NCBI GenBank assembly: GCA_013003465.1
Contig: JABDIZ010000410.1
Location: 1-10,034 of the forward strand
Source of the DNA: Rhodothermaceae bacterium
GTDB lineage: Bacteria; Bacteroidota; Rhodothermia; Rhodothermales; Rubricoccaceae
Reading direction: 5' to 3'
Length of the DNA stretch: 10,034 nt
A model generated the notes under the pieces. The model saw only the letters and a list, made by a program, of their open reading frames with translations. It was not told where the DNA came from and did not search any database. Position numbers and translations under genes: made by a program. Position 1 is the first letter of the stretch, and each line of letters starts with the position of its first letter. Of this stretch, positions 1 through 6,763 are shown in pieces.

Positions 1-710
1 CGCCGGTACTGCAGCAGCTCGCGCAGGATACCGACGATGACCGATGGGCGGCTCAGTGTCGAGATGCCGCGGGTGCGCGGGGTGTAGGCCACACCGAGCT
101 CGGCGATACGGAACCCGTTGCGGTGCGCCCGCGCGAGGAGTTCGGCGTCAATGAAGGAGCCCGTGCTGTGGAGGCCTTCGCGGTCAAAGACGGCGCGGCG
201 GAAGACCTTGAGCGGGCAGTTCACATCGCGTACATCCAGGTCGAACAGGGTGTTGACGAGGCGATTGTAGACTGCCGTGTAGAGCGCACGGCGCCACCCT
301 TCCTCGCGCTTCAGCCGGTGCCCAACCACCACATCGGCCTCGTCTCGTTCCAGGATCGCATAAGCTTTCTGAAGCACGGTCATGTCGAAGGGAAGATCAG
401 CATCGCAATAGGCGAAGACGGTCCCTTGGGCAGCACCAAAACCTGAGCAGAGCGCTCCCCCGAGGCCCTGGTTCGTGGGGTGGTGGACGACATGCACCTG
501 GCCGGGGTACTGCCCAGCCAAGGCCTCTGCCACCCTAGCCGTGTCGTCCGTCGAGGCATCGTTGACGAGCACGATTTCCCAAGCCGCATCGATAGAGGCG
601 AGAGGGTCCACCGCCTGCTGCACGGCTTCAGGCAGGTTCTCTTCCTCGTTGTAAGCCGGCATCACGAGGGAGATGCGCGGACGGGCAGGAGGCGAAAGGG
701 ATGAAGGCAT
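1..710 (-). CDS. Glycosyltransferase family 2, DPM1-like (partial, 3' end beyond window)
   Basis: The first 236 residues of a GT-A fold inverting glycosyltransferase are visible; the C-terminus lies beyond the left edge. The chain starts at an ATG (710-708). It opens with a beta strand and the nucleotide-binding motif SLVMPAYNEEENL (residues 14-26). Then come VLVNDASTDDT (47-57), the metal-binding CDADLPFD (102-109, DxD type) and the PRTRGIS segment (211-217) that matches the R-x-R-G-x-S element of dolichyl/polyprenyl-phosphate sugar synthases. Known members transfer a sugar from a nucleotide donor to a lipid phosphate or a growing glycan. The donor and acceptor cannot be read here. No membrane segment is seen in the visible part; some relatives carry C-terminal ones, which would be off the window. 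It lies 57 bases downstream of the FemAB-like gene and is probably co-transcribed with it, suggesting envelope polysaccharide or glycolipid synthesis. The family call is firm; the substrate is unknown. Confidence 0.9.
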   Translation of the reverse strand, partial: MPSSLSPPARPRISLVMPAYNEEENLPEAVQQAVDPLASIDAAWEIVLVNDASTDDTARVAEALAGQYPGQVHVVHHPTNQGLGGALCSGFGAAQGTVFAYCDADLPFDMTVLQKAYAILERDEADVVVGHRLKREEGWRRALYTAVYNRLVNTLFDLDVRDVNCPLKVFRRAVFDREGLHSTGSFIDAELLARAHRNGFRIAELGVAYTPRTRGISTLSRPSVIVGILRELLQYR

Positions 711-767
711 CAAACAAAATGGGGCAGGCGTGGCAAAATACCGCCACCCCAGCGCACCAGCACTGCG

Positions 768-1634
768 CTAGCCACGCAGTCGGTTCAGCGTCCGCAACGC
801 CCGCCCGCCGATGTGTCGTGCGTGGTAATACGGCTGAAGCCGGGCGCCAAACCGGCGTTTGAACTCGGCGATGGACGGTACATTAGCGCCCATGAAATCG
901 AAGAGCACGAGGCCGTCATCGCGAAGGCGCGGGAGGACGTGCGCTAGGAGCACCGTCATGGCAGGACCCGGCAGACTCCCGGCAATCCAGTAGTAGGCCG
1001 TCCGCTCATCATGCGCGACGATGAGCGCGGCCTCGTGCACGTCCGTCTCATGCGAGATGGCCGCGAACACACGAGCATGCCCCGAATCGGCGAGGGCCCA
1101 TGCGAGTAGGCGCACGGCTTCGCCATCGAGACCGAGGTCGGTGCCGTGGCGGTGGTAGCTGGCTTCCATGAGCGTGACGGCCGTCTCCGCGTGTGCGCGG
1201 TCTTCAACGATGGTATAGGCGTCGGCATGCTGCCGCGCGGTGCGGCGAGGCCCATCGGACCAGTGGCCGAGCACATCCTCCGCGCCAGCGAGACCGAGCA
1301 CATAGGTGGCGCGCGGCGCGACCGACCAGCCGCCCCAGACGAGCGGACGTACGTCGTTCAGCGTGGGATGGAGCAGCAGCGACGCCTGCGCATAGCGCGT
1401 CGTGAGTGGGTCCAGGAGCACATCGAAGGGCGAGCGGCGCGCATGCATCTCGGCCTCACGGAGTGGCTCTGCGAAGAGCGGCGAGACGACGGGGACGAGG
1501 GGCGGCAGGGCTGCCGCCTTAAACGGGCCGCGTCGCTTCTCAAACACTGGCAGCGCTGCCGTCAACCCCTCGCCATCAGGGACGGCCAGAATCGTCGGCG
1601 TCAGCCCGAACGCCTCGGCGACGGCCGCCATCAC
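768..1634 (-). CDS. FemAB/GNAT-like transferase (BioF2/Acetyltransf_6 type); true start probably further upstream
   Basis: From the GTG at 1634-1632 this encodes 288 residues ending in TAG. The C-terminal half looks like the GNAT/FemAB acyl- or aminoacyltransferase fold. It has a basic segment RRTARQHADAYTIVED (130-145), then an AYYWIAGSLPG strand-loop (213-223), FDFMGANVPSIAEFKRRFG (245-263) and QPYYHARH (267-274). The FDF-x-G...FK-x-x-FG-x-x-x-x-x-Y pattern is typical of FemAB-like proteins in exopolysaccharide and peptidoglycan gene clusters. The reaction and substrate cannot be told from sequence. The N-terminus is problematic. Family-like residues (RRLWASSPQRTVFAHPQ) are encoded in the same frame just upstream of the GTG. 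That frame stays open to 1802 without ATG, GTG or TTG; the only near-canonical codon is a CTG at 1724-1722. So the start is either non-canonical or lost to a one-base frameshift (see findings). It sits between hslU and a glycosyltransferase gene on the same strand. Confidence 0.8.
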   Translation of the reverse strand: MMAAVAEAFGLTPTILAVPDGEGLTAALPVFEKRRGPFKAAALPPLVPVVSPLFAEPLREAEMHARRSPFDVLLDPLTTRYAQASLLLHPTLNDVRPLVWGGWSVAPRATYVLGLAGAEDVLGHWSDGPRRTARQHADAYTIVEDRAHAETAVTLMEASYHRHGTDLGLDGEAVRLLAWALADSGHARVFAAISHETDVHEAALIVAHDERTAYYWIAGSLPGPAMTVLLAHVLPRLRDDGLVLFDFMGANVPSIAEFKRRFGARLQPYYHARHIGGRALRTLNRLRG

Positions 1635-1785
1635 CTGCGGGTGGGCGAAGACCGTGCGCTGCGGGCTGGACGCCCAGAGCCGACGGTAGGCGAGATCCGT
1701 GGGGGGAAGAACGAGCGCGTGCAGAGCCGTGGAGACTGGGTGGACTCGAAGGTAATGCCCGCGTTCGATGGGCTCCGACGGCCCC

Positions 1786-3234
1786 TCACAGGATGTACTG
1801 GCTCAAGTCACGGTTCTGGGCGATGCTGGCCAGGCGCTCGCGCACATAGTCGCCGTCGATAGCGATGTGATCGCGCTCGAGGCCGTCGGGCAGGTCGAAG
1901 AGGATCTCCTCGAGCAGCGTCGTCAGGATGGTATGGAGCCGCCGTGCGCCGATGTTCTCGACCTCGGCATTGACCTGCGCCGCGATCCGTGCGATCTCGC
2001 GCACGGACTCCTCGTCGAACGAGACGGTGACGCCTTCGGACTCAAAGAGCGCCTCATACTGCTTCAGGAGCGCGTTCTTCGGCACGGTGAGGATCTGGAA
2101 AAAGTCGTCCTCGGTGAGGCTGTTCAGTTCCACCCGGATCGGGAAGCGGCCCTGCAACTCGGGGATAAGGTCGCTGGGTTTTGCGACGTGGAAGGCACCG
2201 GAGGCGATGAACAGAATGTGGTCGGTGCGGACGACGCCGTGCTTGGTCATCACCGTCGAGCCTTCGACGATGGGGAGCATATCGCGCTGGACGCCCTCGC
2301 GGCTCACGTCAGGGCCGCCGCTGTTGGCCGCCGAGCGGCCCGCCACCTTGTCGATCTCGTCGATGAACACGATGCCGGACTGCTCCACGCGTTGGAGGGC
2401 CTCGGTCTTGGCCGCCTCGTGGTCGATCAGCTTCTGGGCCTCGTCCTGTGTGAGCAGGTCGCGCGCCTCGTCCACCTTCACACGGCGCTTCTTGCGCTGC
2501 TTGCCGCCCATGCCGCCAAGCATGTCCTGCAGATTGATGCCCATCTCTTCGAGCCCCATCGGGCCGAACATCTGGAGCGTCGGGTTGCCCCGGTCGAGCG
2601 TCACGTCGATCTCGACCTCACGGTCGTCGAGTTCGCCTTCGCGGAGCATGGTGCGGAAGCGCTCACGCGTGCGCTGCTTGAGTTCCGCGTCGGGTGTGGC
2701 GGCTTTGTCCTCCTCCGTCGGCGGTTGGAGGACGAAGCCTGCGCCAAGGCTCGGGCGCTTGGGGGCGTCGGTACCGAGAAGCACATCGAGGAGGCGCTCT
2801 TCAGCGTTCGCTGCTGCCTTCTCACGGACGCGCTCGGCCTGTGCCTCCTTCTCATTGGTCACGGCGAGGTCTACGAGGTCGCGGATCATGGACTCCACGT
2901 CGCGCCCGACGTAGCCGACTTCGGTGAACTTGGTGGCTTCGACCTTGATGAACGGGGCGTTGGCAAGGCGGGCAAGGCGCCGCGCGATCTCGGTCTTGCC
3001 CACGCCCGTCGGCCCGATCATAATGATGTTGTTGGGCATGATCTCCTCGCGCATCGGCTCGGGCGCATTGAGGCGGCGCCACCGGTTGCGCAGCGCGATG
3101 GCGACGCTCTTTTTGGCCTCATGCTGGCCAATGATGTAGGTGTCGAGCGCGGCGACGATCTGGCGCGGGGTGAGTTCGTCGAGCGTGGCGGGAGCGTCGG
3201 CGGTGGGCATGTCGAGCGTGGGGGACTCAGTCAT
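1786..3234 (-). CDS. hslU: ATP-dependent protease ATPase subunit HslU (ClpY)
   Basis: HslU is the AAA+ unfoldase that feeds substrates into the HslV peptidase chamber in the cytoplasm. Counting from an in-frame GTG one codon upstream (3237), the 483-residue reading shows Walker A GPTGVGKT (75-82), the pore loop GYVGRD (108-113), an intermediate domain with the GELDDREVEID and Met/Gly-rich segments (about 115-255), Walker B VFIDE (290-294), the sensor-1/arginine-finger region (343-369, with ELQGRFPIRVEL) and sensor 2 GARRLHT (430-436). It ends in DLSQYIL, close to the DLSRFIL tail of E. coli HslU that docks into HslV. I prefer the ATG at 3234 (482 residues). The protein is somewhat longer than E. 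coli HslU (443), mainly through an N-terminal extension of about 20 residues and extra I-domain residues. Unusually, hslV is not directly adjacent: an NYN-domain gene lies between them. The stop codon CTGTGAGG contains a GTG relevant to the next gene. Confidence 0.97.
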   Translation of the reverse strand: MTESPTLDMPTADAPATLDELTPRQIVAALDTYIIGQHEAKKSVAIALRNRWRRLNAPEPMREEIMPNNIIMIGPTGVGKTEIARRLARLANAPFIKVEATKFTEVGYVGRDVESMIRDLVDLAVTNEKEAQAERVREKAAANAEERLLDVLLGTDAPKRPSLGAGFVLQPPTEEDKAATPDAELKQRTRERFRTMLREGELDDREVEIDVTLDRGNPTLQMFGPMGLEEMGINLQDMLGGMGGKQRKKRRVKVDEARDLLTQDEAQKLIDHEAAKTEALQRVEQSGIVFIDEIDKVAGRSAANSGGPDVSREGVQRDMLPIVEGSTVMTKHGVVRTDHILFIASGAFHVAKPSDLIPELQGRFPIRVELNSLTEDDFFQILTVPKNALLKQYEALFESEGVTVSFDEESVREIARIAAQVNAEVENIGARRLHTILTTLLEEILFDLPDGLERDHIAIDGDYVRERLASIAQNRDLSQYIL

Positions 3235-3270
3235 CACAGGGCACGGGCGGGGAGCGCCGGGGATATGGCC

Positions 3271-3296
3271 GCGCCCGGCCGTTCGGGGCCGGGCGC
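3271..3296. repeat. GC-rich perfect stem-loop between the NYN gene and hslU
   Basis: GCGCCCGGCC (3271-3280) and its exact reverse complement GGCCGGGCGC (3287-3296) flank a six-base loop, giving a 10-bp all-G/C stem. It lies within the 154-base gap upstream of hslU, about 37 bases before the hslU ATG. No T-run follows it on either strand, so it does not look like a classical intrinsic terminator. An RNA-processing, stability or translation-attenuating hairpin is possible, but that is inference. The rest of the gap (3235-3388) shows no ORF or convincing promoter. Confidence 0.55.
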
Positions 3297-3388
3297 AGGA
3301 TGCAGTTTCGAGCGGGTACGACCGGGGACGCGTCAGGATTCGCTAGCGCATCGCCTTCGAGAGCACTTCGCGCTTCCTTGCTGGTCGC

Positions 3389-4354
3389 CTAGGCGAGGTC
3401 GTCGGTCTCGGCGTCTTCCAGGGCCGCTTCGGGCTCGTCCTCGTATTCGCTCTCGAAGGCCGCGCCGTCAAAAGCGCCGTCGCCGCCTGCGTTCGCGACC
3501 TCCTCTTTGACCTCCTGCACCGACGGGTGCGTGGCGTTGACGATCAGCACGGTGTAGTCGTACGGCATGCCGCGTCGCCGCTCCAGGCGGACGGCCCCGC
3601 ACTCTTCCAGGTCGCCGATGAGCGACTTGGGATCGTGGCCCTCGATCTCGCCGAGTTCCTCGGAGAGCTTGCGCAGCAGCGGCGTCAGGTAGACCTCGTC
3701 GTACTGCCCGAAGAAACGCTCGATGACCTCCAGTGCTTCGATGTCGATGTCGTACGGCAACTCTTTGGCCTCATTGAACGTCGTCGTCATCTCCGGCGTC
3801 GTCGTCTCGTCCTCATCCGAGAAGGCGTCCCGGGCGTCGTCGGAGAGCAACTCGATGGCGTCAAGGAAGACGCCTGAGGAGGTGTTGTCGAGGAGGTGCG
3901 CGGAGAGGTGATCGCGGAAGGCCACCATGAGTACGCGGCGTCCTGCGGCCTGCAAGGCCTGCACGACAGGCACATAGTCGCGGTCGCCAGAGAAGAGGAC
4001 GACGGTGTCCATCTCAGGCTGCGTGTCGCGGATCGTCATCGCGTCGATGGCGAGCTGCAGATCCGTCGTGTTGCGGTGCATCGTGCTGGGCACGTAGAAC
4101 GGCTGAATGCCGTGCAAGTAGAGCGCCCGCTGCACGTGGCGGATGTGCTCGTCGAGCCCGCCGAAGTCGGCGTAGGCGAAGCCCCGTGCGAGGCGGACGC
4201 CCTCGCCTTCGAGGTAGTCGCGCAGCGCTTCGATCATCTCGGCGGCGGTATCGCCCGGCTGGACGGGGTGCCGCAGGTGGTTCTTGAGGTAGTAATACAG
4301 GTTTTGGTAGTCGATCAGAACCGCCGCGCTGCGGCTGAAGGAGGAGTCACTCAT
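3389..4354 (-). CDS. NYN (LabA/DUF88-type) domain protein with C-terminal winged-helix-like region
   Basis: This encodes 321 residues from an ATG at 4354-4352. Residues 9-170 form a PIN-like NYN domain. It has a first acidic motif VLIDYQNLY (12-20), a TTDLQLAIDAM segment (96-106, second acid) and the hallmark LFSGDRDYVPVV (120-131) with two further aspartates. This acidic set matches the metal-binding centre of NYN/PIN ribonucleases, so RNA cleavage or processing is likely but unproven. After an acidic, Thr-rich linker (about 172-195), residues 203-275 look like a small winged-helix or OST-HTH-like domain (helices around EALEVIERFF and LTPLLRKLSEELG, then GAVRLERRRG and a strand). The last 40 residues are strongly acidic and probably disordered. 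The gene begins 28 bases after the hslV stop and precedes hslU, so co-expression with the HslVU protease is likely. The TAG stop sits in the middle of a 12-bp palindrome (3385-3396). An overlapping longer reading into hslV is not credible. Confidence 0.88.
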   Translation of the reverse strand: MSDSSFSRSAAVLIDYQNLYYYLKNHLRHPVQPGDTAAEMIEALRDYLEGEGVRLARGFAYADFGGLDEHIRHVQRALYLHGIQPFYVPSTMHRNTTDLQLAIDAMTIRDTQPEMDTVVLFSGDRDYVPVVQALQAAGRRVLMVAFRDHLSAHLLDNTSSGVFLDAIELLSDDARDAFSDEDETTTPEMTTTFNEAKELPYDIDIEALEVIERFFGQYDEVYLTPLLRKLSEELGEIEGHDPKSLIGDLEECGAVRLERRRGMPYDYTVLIVNATHPSVQEVKEEVANAGGDGAFDGAAFESEYEDEPEAALEDAETDDLA

Positions 4355-4382
4355 GGGAACAGAGTATGTGGTGGAATGCAGG

Positions 4383-4976
4383 TCAGTTCTCGCTCGGCAC
4401 GGCCATGGGGGCGGCGTCGAGTTCGAGGACCGTGGTGTGATGGTTGGTGTAGATGCAGATGTCGGCTGCGATGCCGAGGCCGTCCTCGACGATCTCGCGG
4501 GCGGAAAGCTGGGGGCTGTGTTTGAGCATGGCCCGTGCGGCGGCGAGCGCGTAGGGCGCGCCCGAGCCAATGGCGAGCACGTTGTCATCGGGTTCAATCA
4601 CGTCGCCCGTGCCGGAGATGAGGAGCAGCTTCTCGGGGCTGGCCACGGCGAGGAGCGCTTCGAGGCGGCGGAGGTAACGGTCGGTGCGCCAGTCTTTCGC
4701 CAACTCGACGGCCGACCGAGTGAGGTTGCCGCCATAGCTTTGCAGCTTCGATTCGAAGCGCTCGAAAAGGGTGAAGGCGTCGGCGGTGGCCCCAGCGAAC
4801 CCGGCGAGGATGGTACCGTCGTGGAGCGAGCGCACCTTGCGGACGCGGTGCTTGAGCACGGTGTCCTTCATCGTCGCTTGGCCGTCGGAGCCGAGCGCGA
4901 CCTTGCCGTTGTGCAGGACGCCCAGAACGGTGGTGGAGCGAATGCCTGCGGGAGCAGCCTCAGAAATCGGATGCAA
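4383..4976 (-). CDS. hslV: ATP-dependent protease proteolytic subunit HslV (ClpQ), TTG start
   Basis: HslV is the threonine peptidase that forms a double hexameric ring capped by HslU. The 197-residue reading contains a Thr-Thr pair at 15-16 followed by VLGV, matching the mature N-terminus (TTIVSV) of E. coli HslV. Counting that threonine as residue 1 places the expected active-site partners correctly: Asp17 in GSDGQAT, Lys28 and Lys33 in the KHRVRKVR region. Other family segments are GFAGATADAFTLFERFE, AVELAKDWRTDRYLRRLEALLAVA, AIGSGAPYALAAARA and ADICIYTNHHT. The mature chain would be 183 residues, near the family's usual 175. No ATG or GTG is available in frame between the upstream stop (around 5060) and the catalytic threonine, so the TTG at 4976-4974 is the best start. 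This gives a 14-residue propeptide (MHPISEAAPAGIRS) to be removed. It is the first gene of the hslV-NYN-hslU set and is preceded by a 227-base gap. Confidence 0.95.
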   Translation of the reverse strand: MHPISEAAPAGIRSTTVLGVLHNGKVALGSDGQATMKDTVLKHRVRKVRSLHDGTILAGFAGATADAFTLFERFESKLQSYGGNLTRSAVELAKDWRTDRYLRRLEALLAVASPEKLLLISGTGDVIEPDDNVLAIGSGAPYALAAARAMLKHSPQLSAREIVEDGLGIAADICIYTNHHTTVLELDAAPMAVPSEN

Positions 4977-5203
4977 GGGAGAGCGGGAAAAGTAGGACGG
5001 AGCGAATACAGCGCGCAGAACGCGCAGGACTGAGTTCGAAAGGAGTATCCGCCACGATCAATGGATAGCCCAAGATACAGCGCCTCAACGAATCGGTTCG
5101 AGGACAGGCTCTGCGTAGATTCCGTGAACGGTGGGGGGCCTTAGTCGGAAGGGCCAGCGCCTAAAACTCGGCATCCCAGTGTTTTGAAACAAGTGGGGGC
5201 ACC
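4977..5203. other. Non-coding gap between dacB and hslV
   Basis: These 227 bases contain no supported gene on either strand. A small bulged hairpin is possible at 5083-5103 (CCT/AGG and CGAA/TTCG arms), and a weak one near 5177-5198 just after dacB. Neither has a clear T-run, so no terminator is called. A break in transcription with an hslV promoter would be expected here, but I cannot identify convincing -33/-7 or -35/-10 boxes. Confidence 0.4.
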
Positions 5204-6763
5204 CTAGGGCCTAGAGCGGCCTGCGTACCGGGCCAGCGCCTCCACAACGGCGTCTTGGGCCGCGTTGACCCGGCGGGTCGGCACCGCATAGTCGTTGCAG
5301 AGAAGGGCAAAGGCGAGGCGCTCGCCCCGTGCCGTGGTGACGTAGCCTGCCAGCGTACGGGCGCTGTTGATGTAGCCGGTCTTGGCTTGCACGTTACTGC
5401 GGGCGGCGCCGCTGCGATAGCGCCCCGCGAGGGTCCCGCTTTCGCCCCCGATCGGCAACGAGGCCAGGAAGGCCTCCCGCACGGCCGAGTCGGAGTGGCG
5501 GGCCATGAAGGTGAGCAGGCGAACGAGTGCCTGCGGGGTGAGCCGGTTCATAAAGGAGAGCCCGGAGCCGTCCACCAATTGTAGCGTCTCGGGGTCGATG
5601 CCTGCCTCCATCAGTATGGGTGCCAGGGCTTCCACACCCGACTCGATGGAGCCGCGTTCTTCTTCGCGGCCCTGATAAAACCGCGCCCCGAGGGTGCGGA
5701 GCAGGTGCTCGGCGTACAGGTTGTTGCTGTGCTGGTTCGTCTCCTCCACGATCGCGGCGAGCGGCGGCGAGACGTGGCTCGCTACCGAAGTCATGCGGTC
5801 GTAGCGCGGCGGCGGCAGCCGGTCATCGGCATCCACGGCTCGGCCTTCCACAACGATGCCTCGCGCGAGCAGGACGAGCCGGAGCGTGTGGGCGGTGTAG
5901 CGGGTCGGGTTGTGCACGGCGAGCGCCTCCTCGTCCGCGCCGTTGGCGGGGACCTCGGTGGTGATGGTGAAGTGGTTGGTGCTCAGTTCCCGGGCGTAGC
6001 CTTCCTCGACACGGGCCCCGGCGCGCCGGGTGCGCGAGTCGTTTTCCACCGTCACGTAGTCGGTCAGCAGGGGATCCCACACGAGGCGTGCCCGCGCGCC
6101 GGAGCGGGTGCCCTCGACCGTCATGGCGATGGTGCCTTCCTGGAAGGTGAGGCCGCTCGTCTCTGCGCCGTAGCCGTACACAAAATCGTCCCACGCCCAG
6201 CCGAGGCCGTAGGGCGTGTCGTCGAACACGTTGTCGTCGCCTACGATGTCGCCCGCGATGCGCGTGATGCCAGCAGCGCGGAGCGAGTCGGCCCAGGCAC
6301 GAAAGACGGCTAGCGGTTCCTCGCCGAAGCGGTCGCTGCCCAAGGTGGGGTCCCCTGCACCCTGGATGACGAGGTCGCCGAGGAGCGCTCCCTCACGGAC
6401 AGCACCCTCGGTGTAGAGGCGCGTCGTGTAGCGGAACTCCGGCCCTAGGAGGACGAGCGCGCTGGCGGTGGTGACGAGCTTCTGCGTGGAGGCCGGGACG
6501 AAGCGCTTCTGTGGATCGCGCTGGTAGAGCGTGTCCTCGGTGTCGAGGTTGACAATGAGCACGCCCCAGAATGCCTCGGCGAAGTCCGGATCGTCGAGGA
6601 TATTCGTGATCGTGCGGGCGAGGGCCTCGGGGGTGCGTTGCGCCTGCGCAGGAGAGAAGGGGAGAAAGGGGGTGAGGACGACGAGGAGCGTAAGGGCGCG
6701 AAGCTGGTTGCCCAGCCTTCTCTCTTTCTCCCGCTCACCCTTTCTCAAACTCAAGCCCCTCAC
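5204..6763 (-). CDS. dacB: D-alanyl-D-alanine carboxypeptidase/endopeptidase, PBP4 (S13) family
   Basis: This 519-residue penicillin-binding protein trims or cleaves peptidoglycan peptides in the periplasm. Residues 21-41 are a hydrophobic signal segment (ALTLLVVLTPFLPFSP) ending in AQA, a likely signal-peptidase site, after an unusually long, Arg/Lys/Glu-rich start. The three active-site motifs of the family are present: S92-T-Q-K95 (SxxK), S346-N-N (SxN) in ETNQHSNNLYAEHLL, and K461-T-G in QAKTGYINSARTLAGYV. The LVDGSGLS segment (396-403) and the GAGDPTL segment (135-141) are also typical of S13 enzymes. The large insertion between SxxK and SxN (about 115-320) fits the extra domains of PBP4. 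The start is a GTG (6763-6761) overlapping the mreC TGA in a GTGA arrangement, so translation is probably coupled to mreC. No better in-frame start precedes the signal peptide. The end is TAG at 5206-5204. The preference between carboxypeptidase and endopeptidase activity cannot be read from sequence. Confidence 0.94.
   Translation of the reverse strand: MRGLSLRKGEREKERRLGNQLRALTLLVVLTPFLPFSPAQAQRTPEALARTITNILDDPDFAEAFWGVLIVNLDTEDTLYQRDPQKRFVPASTQKLVTTASALVLLGPEFRYTTRLYTEGAVREGALLGDLVIQGAGDPTLGSDRFGEEPLAVFRAWADSLRAAGITRIAGDIVGDDNVFDDTPYGLGWAWDDFVYGYGAETSGLTFQEGTIAMTVEGTRSGARARLVWDPLLTDYVTVENDSRTRRAGARVEEGYARELSTNHFTITTEVPANGADEEALAVHNPTRYTAHTLRLVLLARGIVVEGRAVDADDRLPPPRYDRMTSVASHVSPPLAAIVEETNQHSNNLYAEHLLRTLGARFYQGREEERGSIESGVEALAPILMEAGIDPETLQLVDGSGLSFMNRLTPQALVRLLTFMARHSDSAVREAFLASLPIGGESGTLAGRYRSGAARSNVQAKTGYINSARTLAGYVTTARGERLAFALLCNDYAVPTRRVNAAQDAVVEALARYAGRSRP
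6651..6746. repeat. Complementary polypurine/polypyrimidine tracts around the dacB signal peptide
   Basis: On the plus strand, 6651-6677 is purine-only except for one T, and 6716-6746 is almost pure pyrimidine. Three nonamer pairs are exact reverse complements between the two tracts (GAGAAAGGG/CCCTTTCTC, GGGAGAAAG/CTTTCTCCC, GAGAGAAGG/CCTTCTCTC), although they do not align collinearly. In the mRNA these tracts lie in codons 6-16 and about 29-38 of dacB and could pair in alternative registers. The first tract encodes the odd RKGEREKERR stretch. Confidence 0.45.

Noticed and set aside
711..767. Hairpin (GTGGC/GCCAC) between the FemAB-like gene and the glycosyltransferase
   Set aside because: Only a short stem with an 8-base loop and no clean T-run. 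Too weak to call a terminator, and the genes are close enough to share a transcript.
1768..3510. Long plus-strand reading frame (580 codons) opposite hslU
   Set aside because: It is antisense to a clearly recognisable hslU over most of its length. Its protein is low-complexity (Ala/Leu/Asp/Arg/His-rich) and resembles no family; long antisense frames are expected in high-GC DNA.
4355..4597. Upstream extension of the NYN gene into hslV
   Set aside because: The added residues (Pro/Ser/Thr-rich) come from reading hslV out of frame. The ATG at 4354 begins directly before a normal NYN domain.
5089..5110. GGTTCGAGG resembling a tRNA T-loop
   Set aside because: No acceptor, D-arm or anticodon arm can be built around it.
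6017..6030. 14-bp perfect palindrome CCCGGCGCGCCGGG inside dacB
   Set aside because: It lies within coding sequence rich in Arg/Ala/Gly codons, where such GC palindromes arise by chance. It has no counterpart elsewhere in the window.
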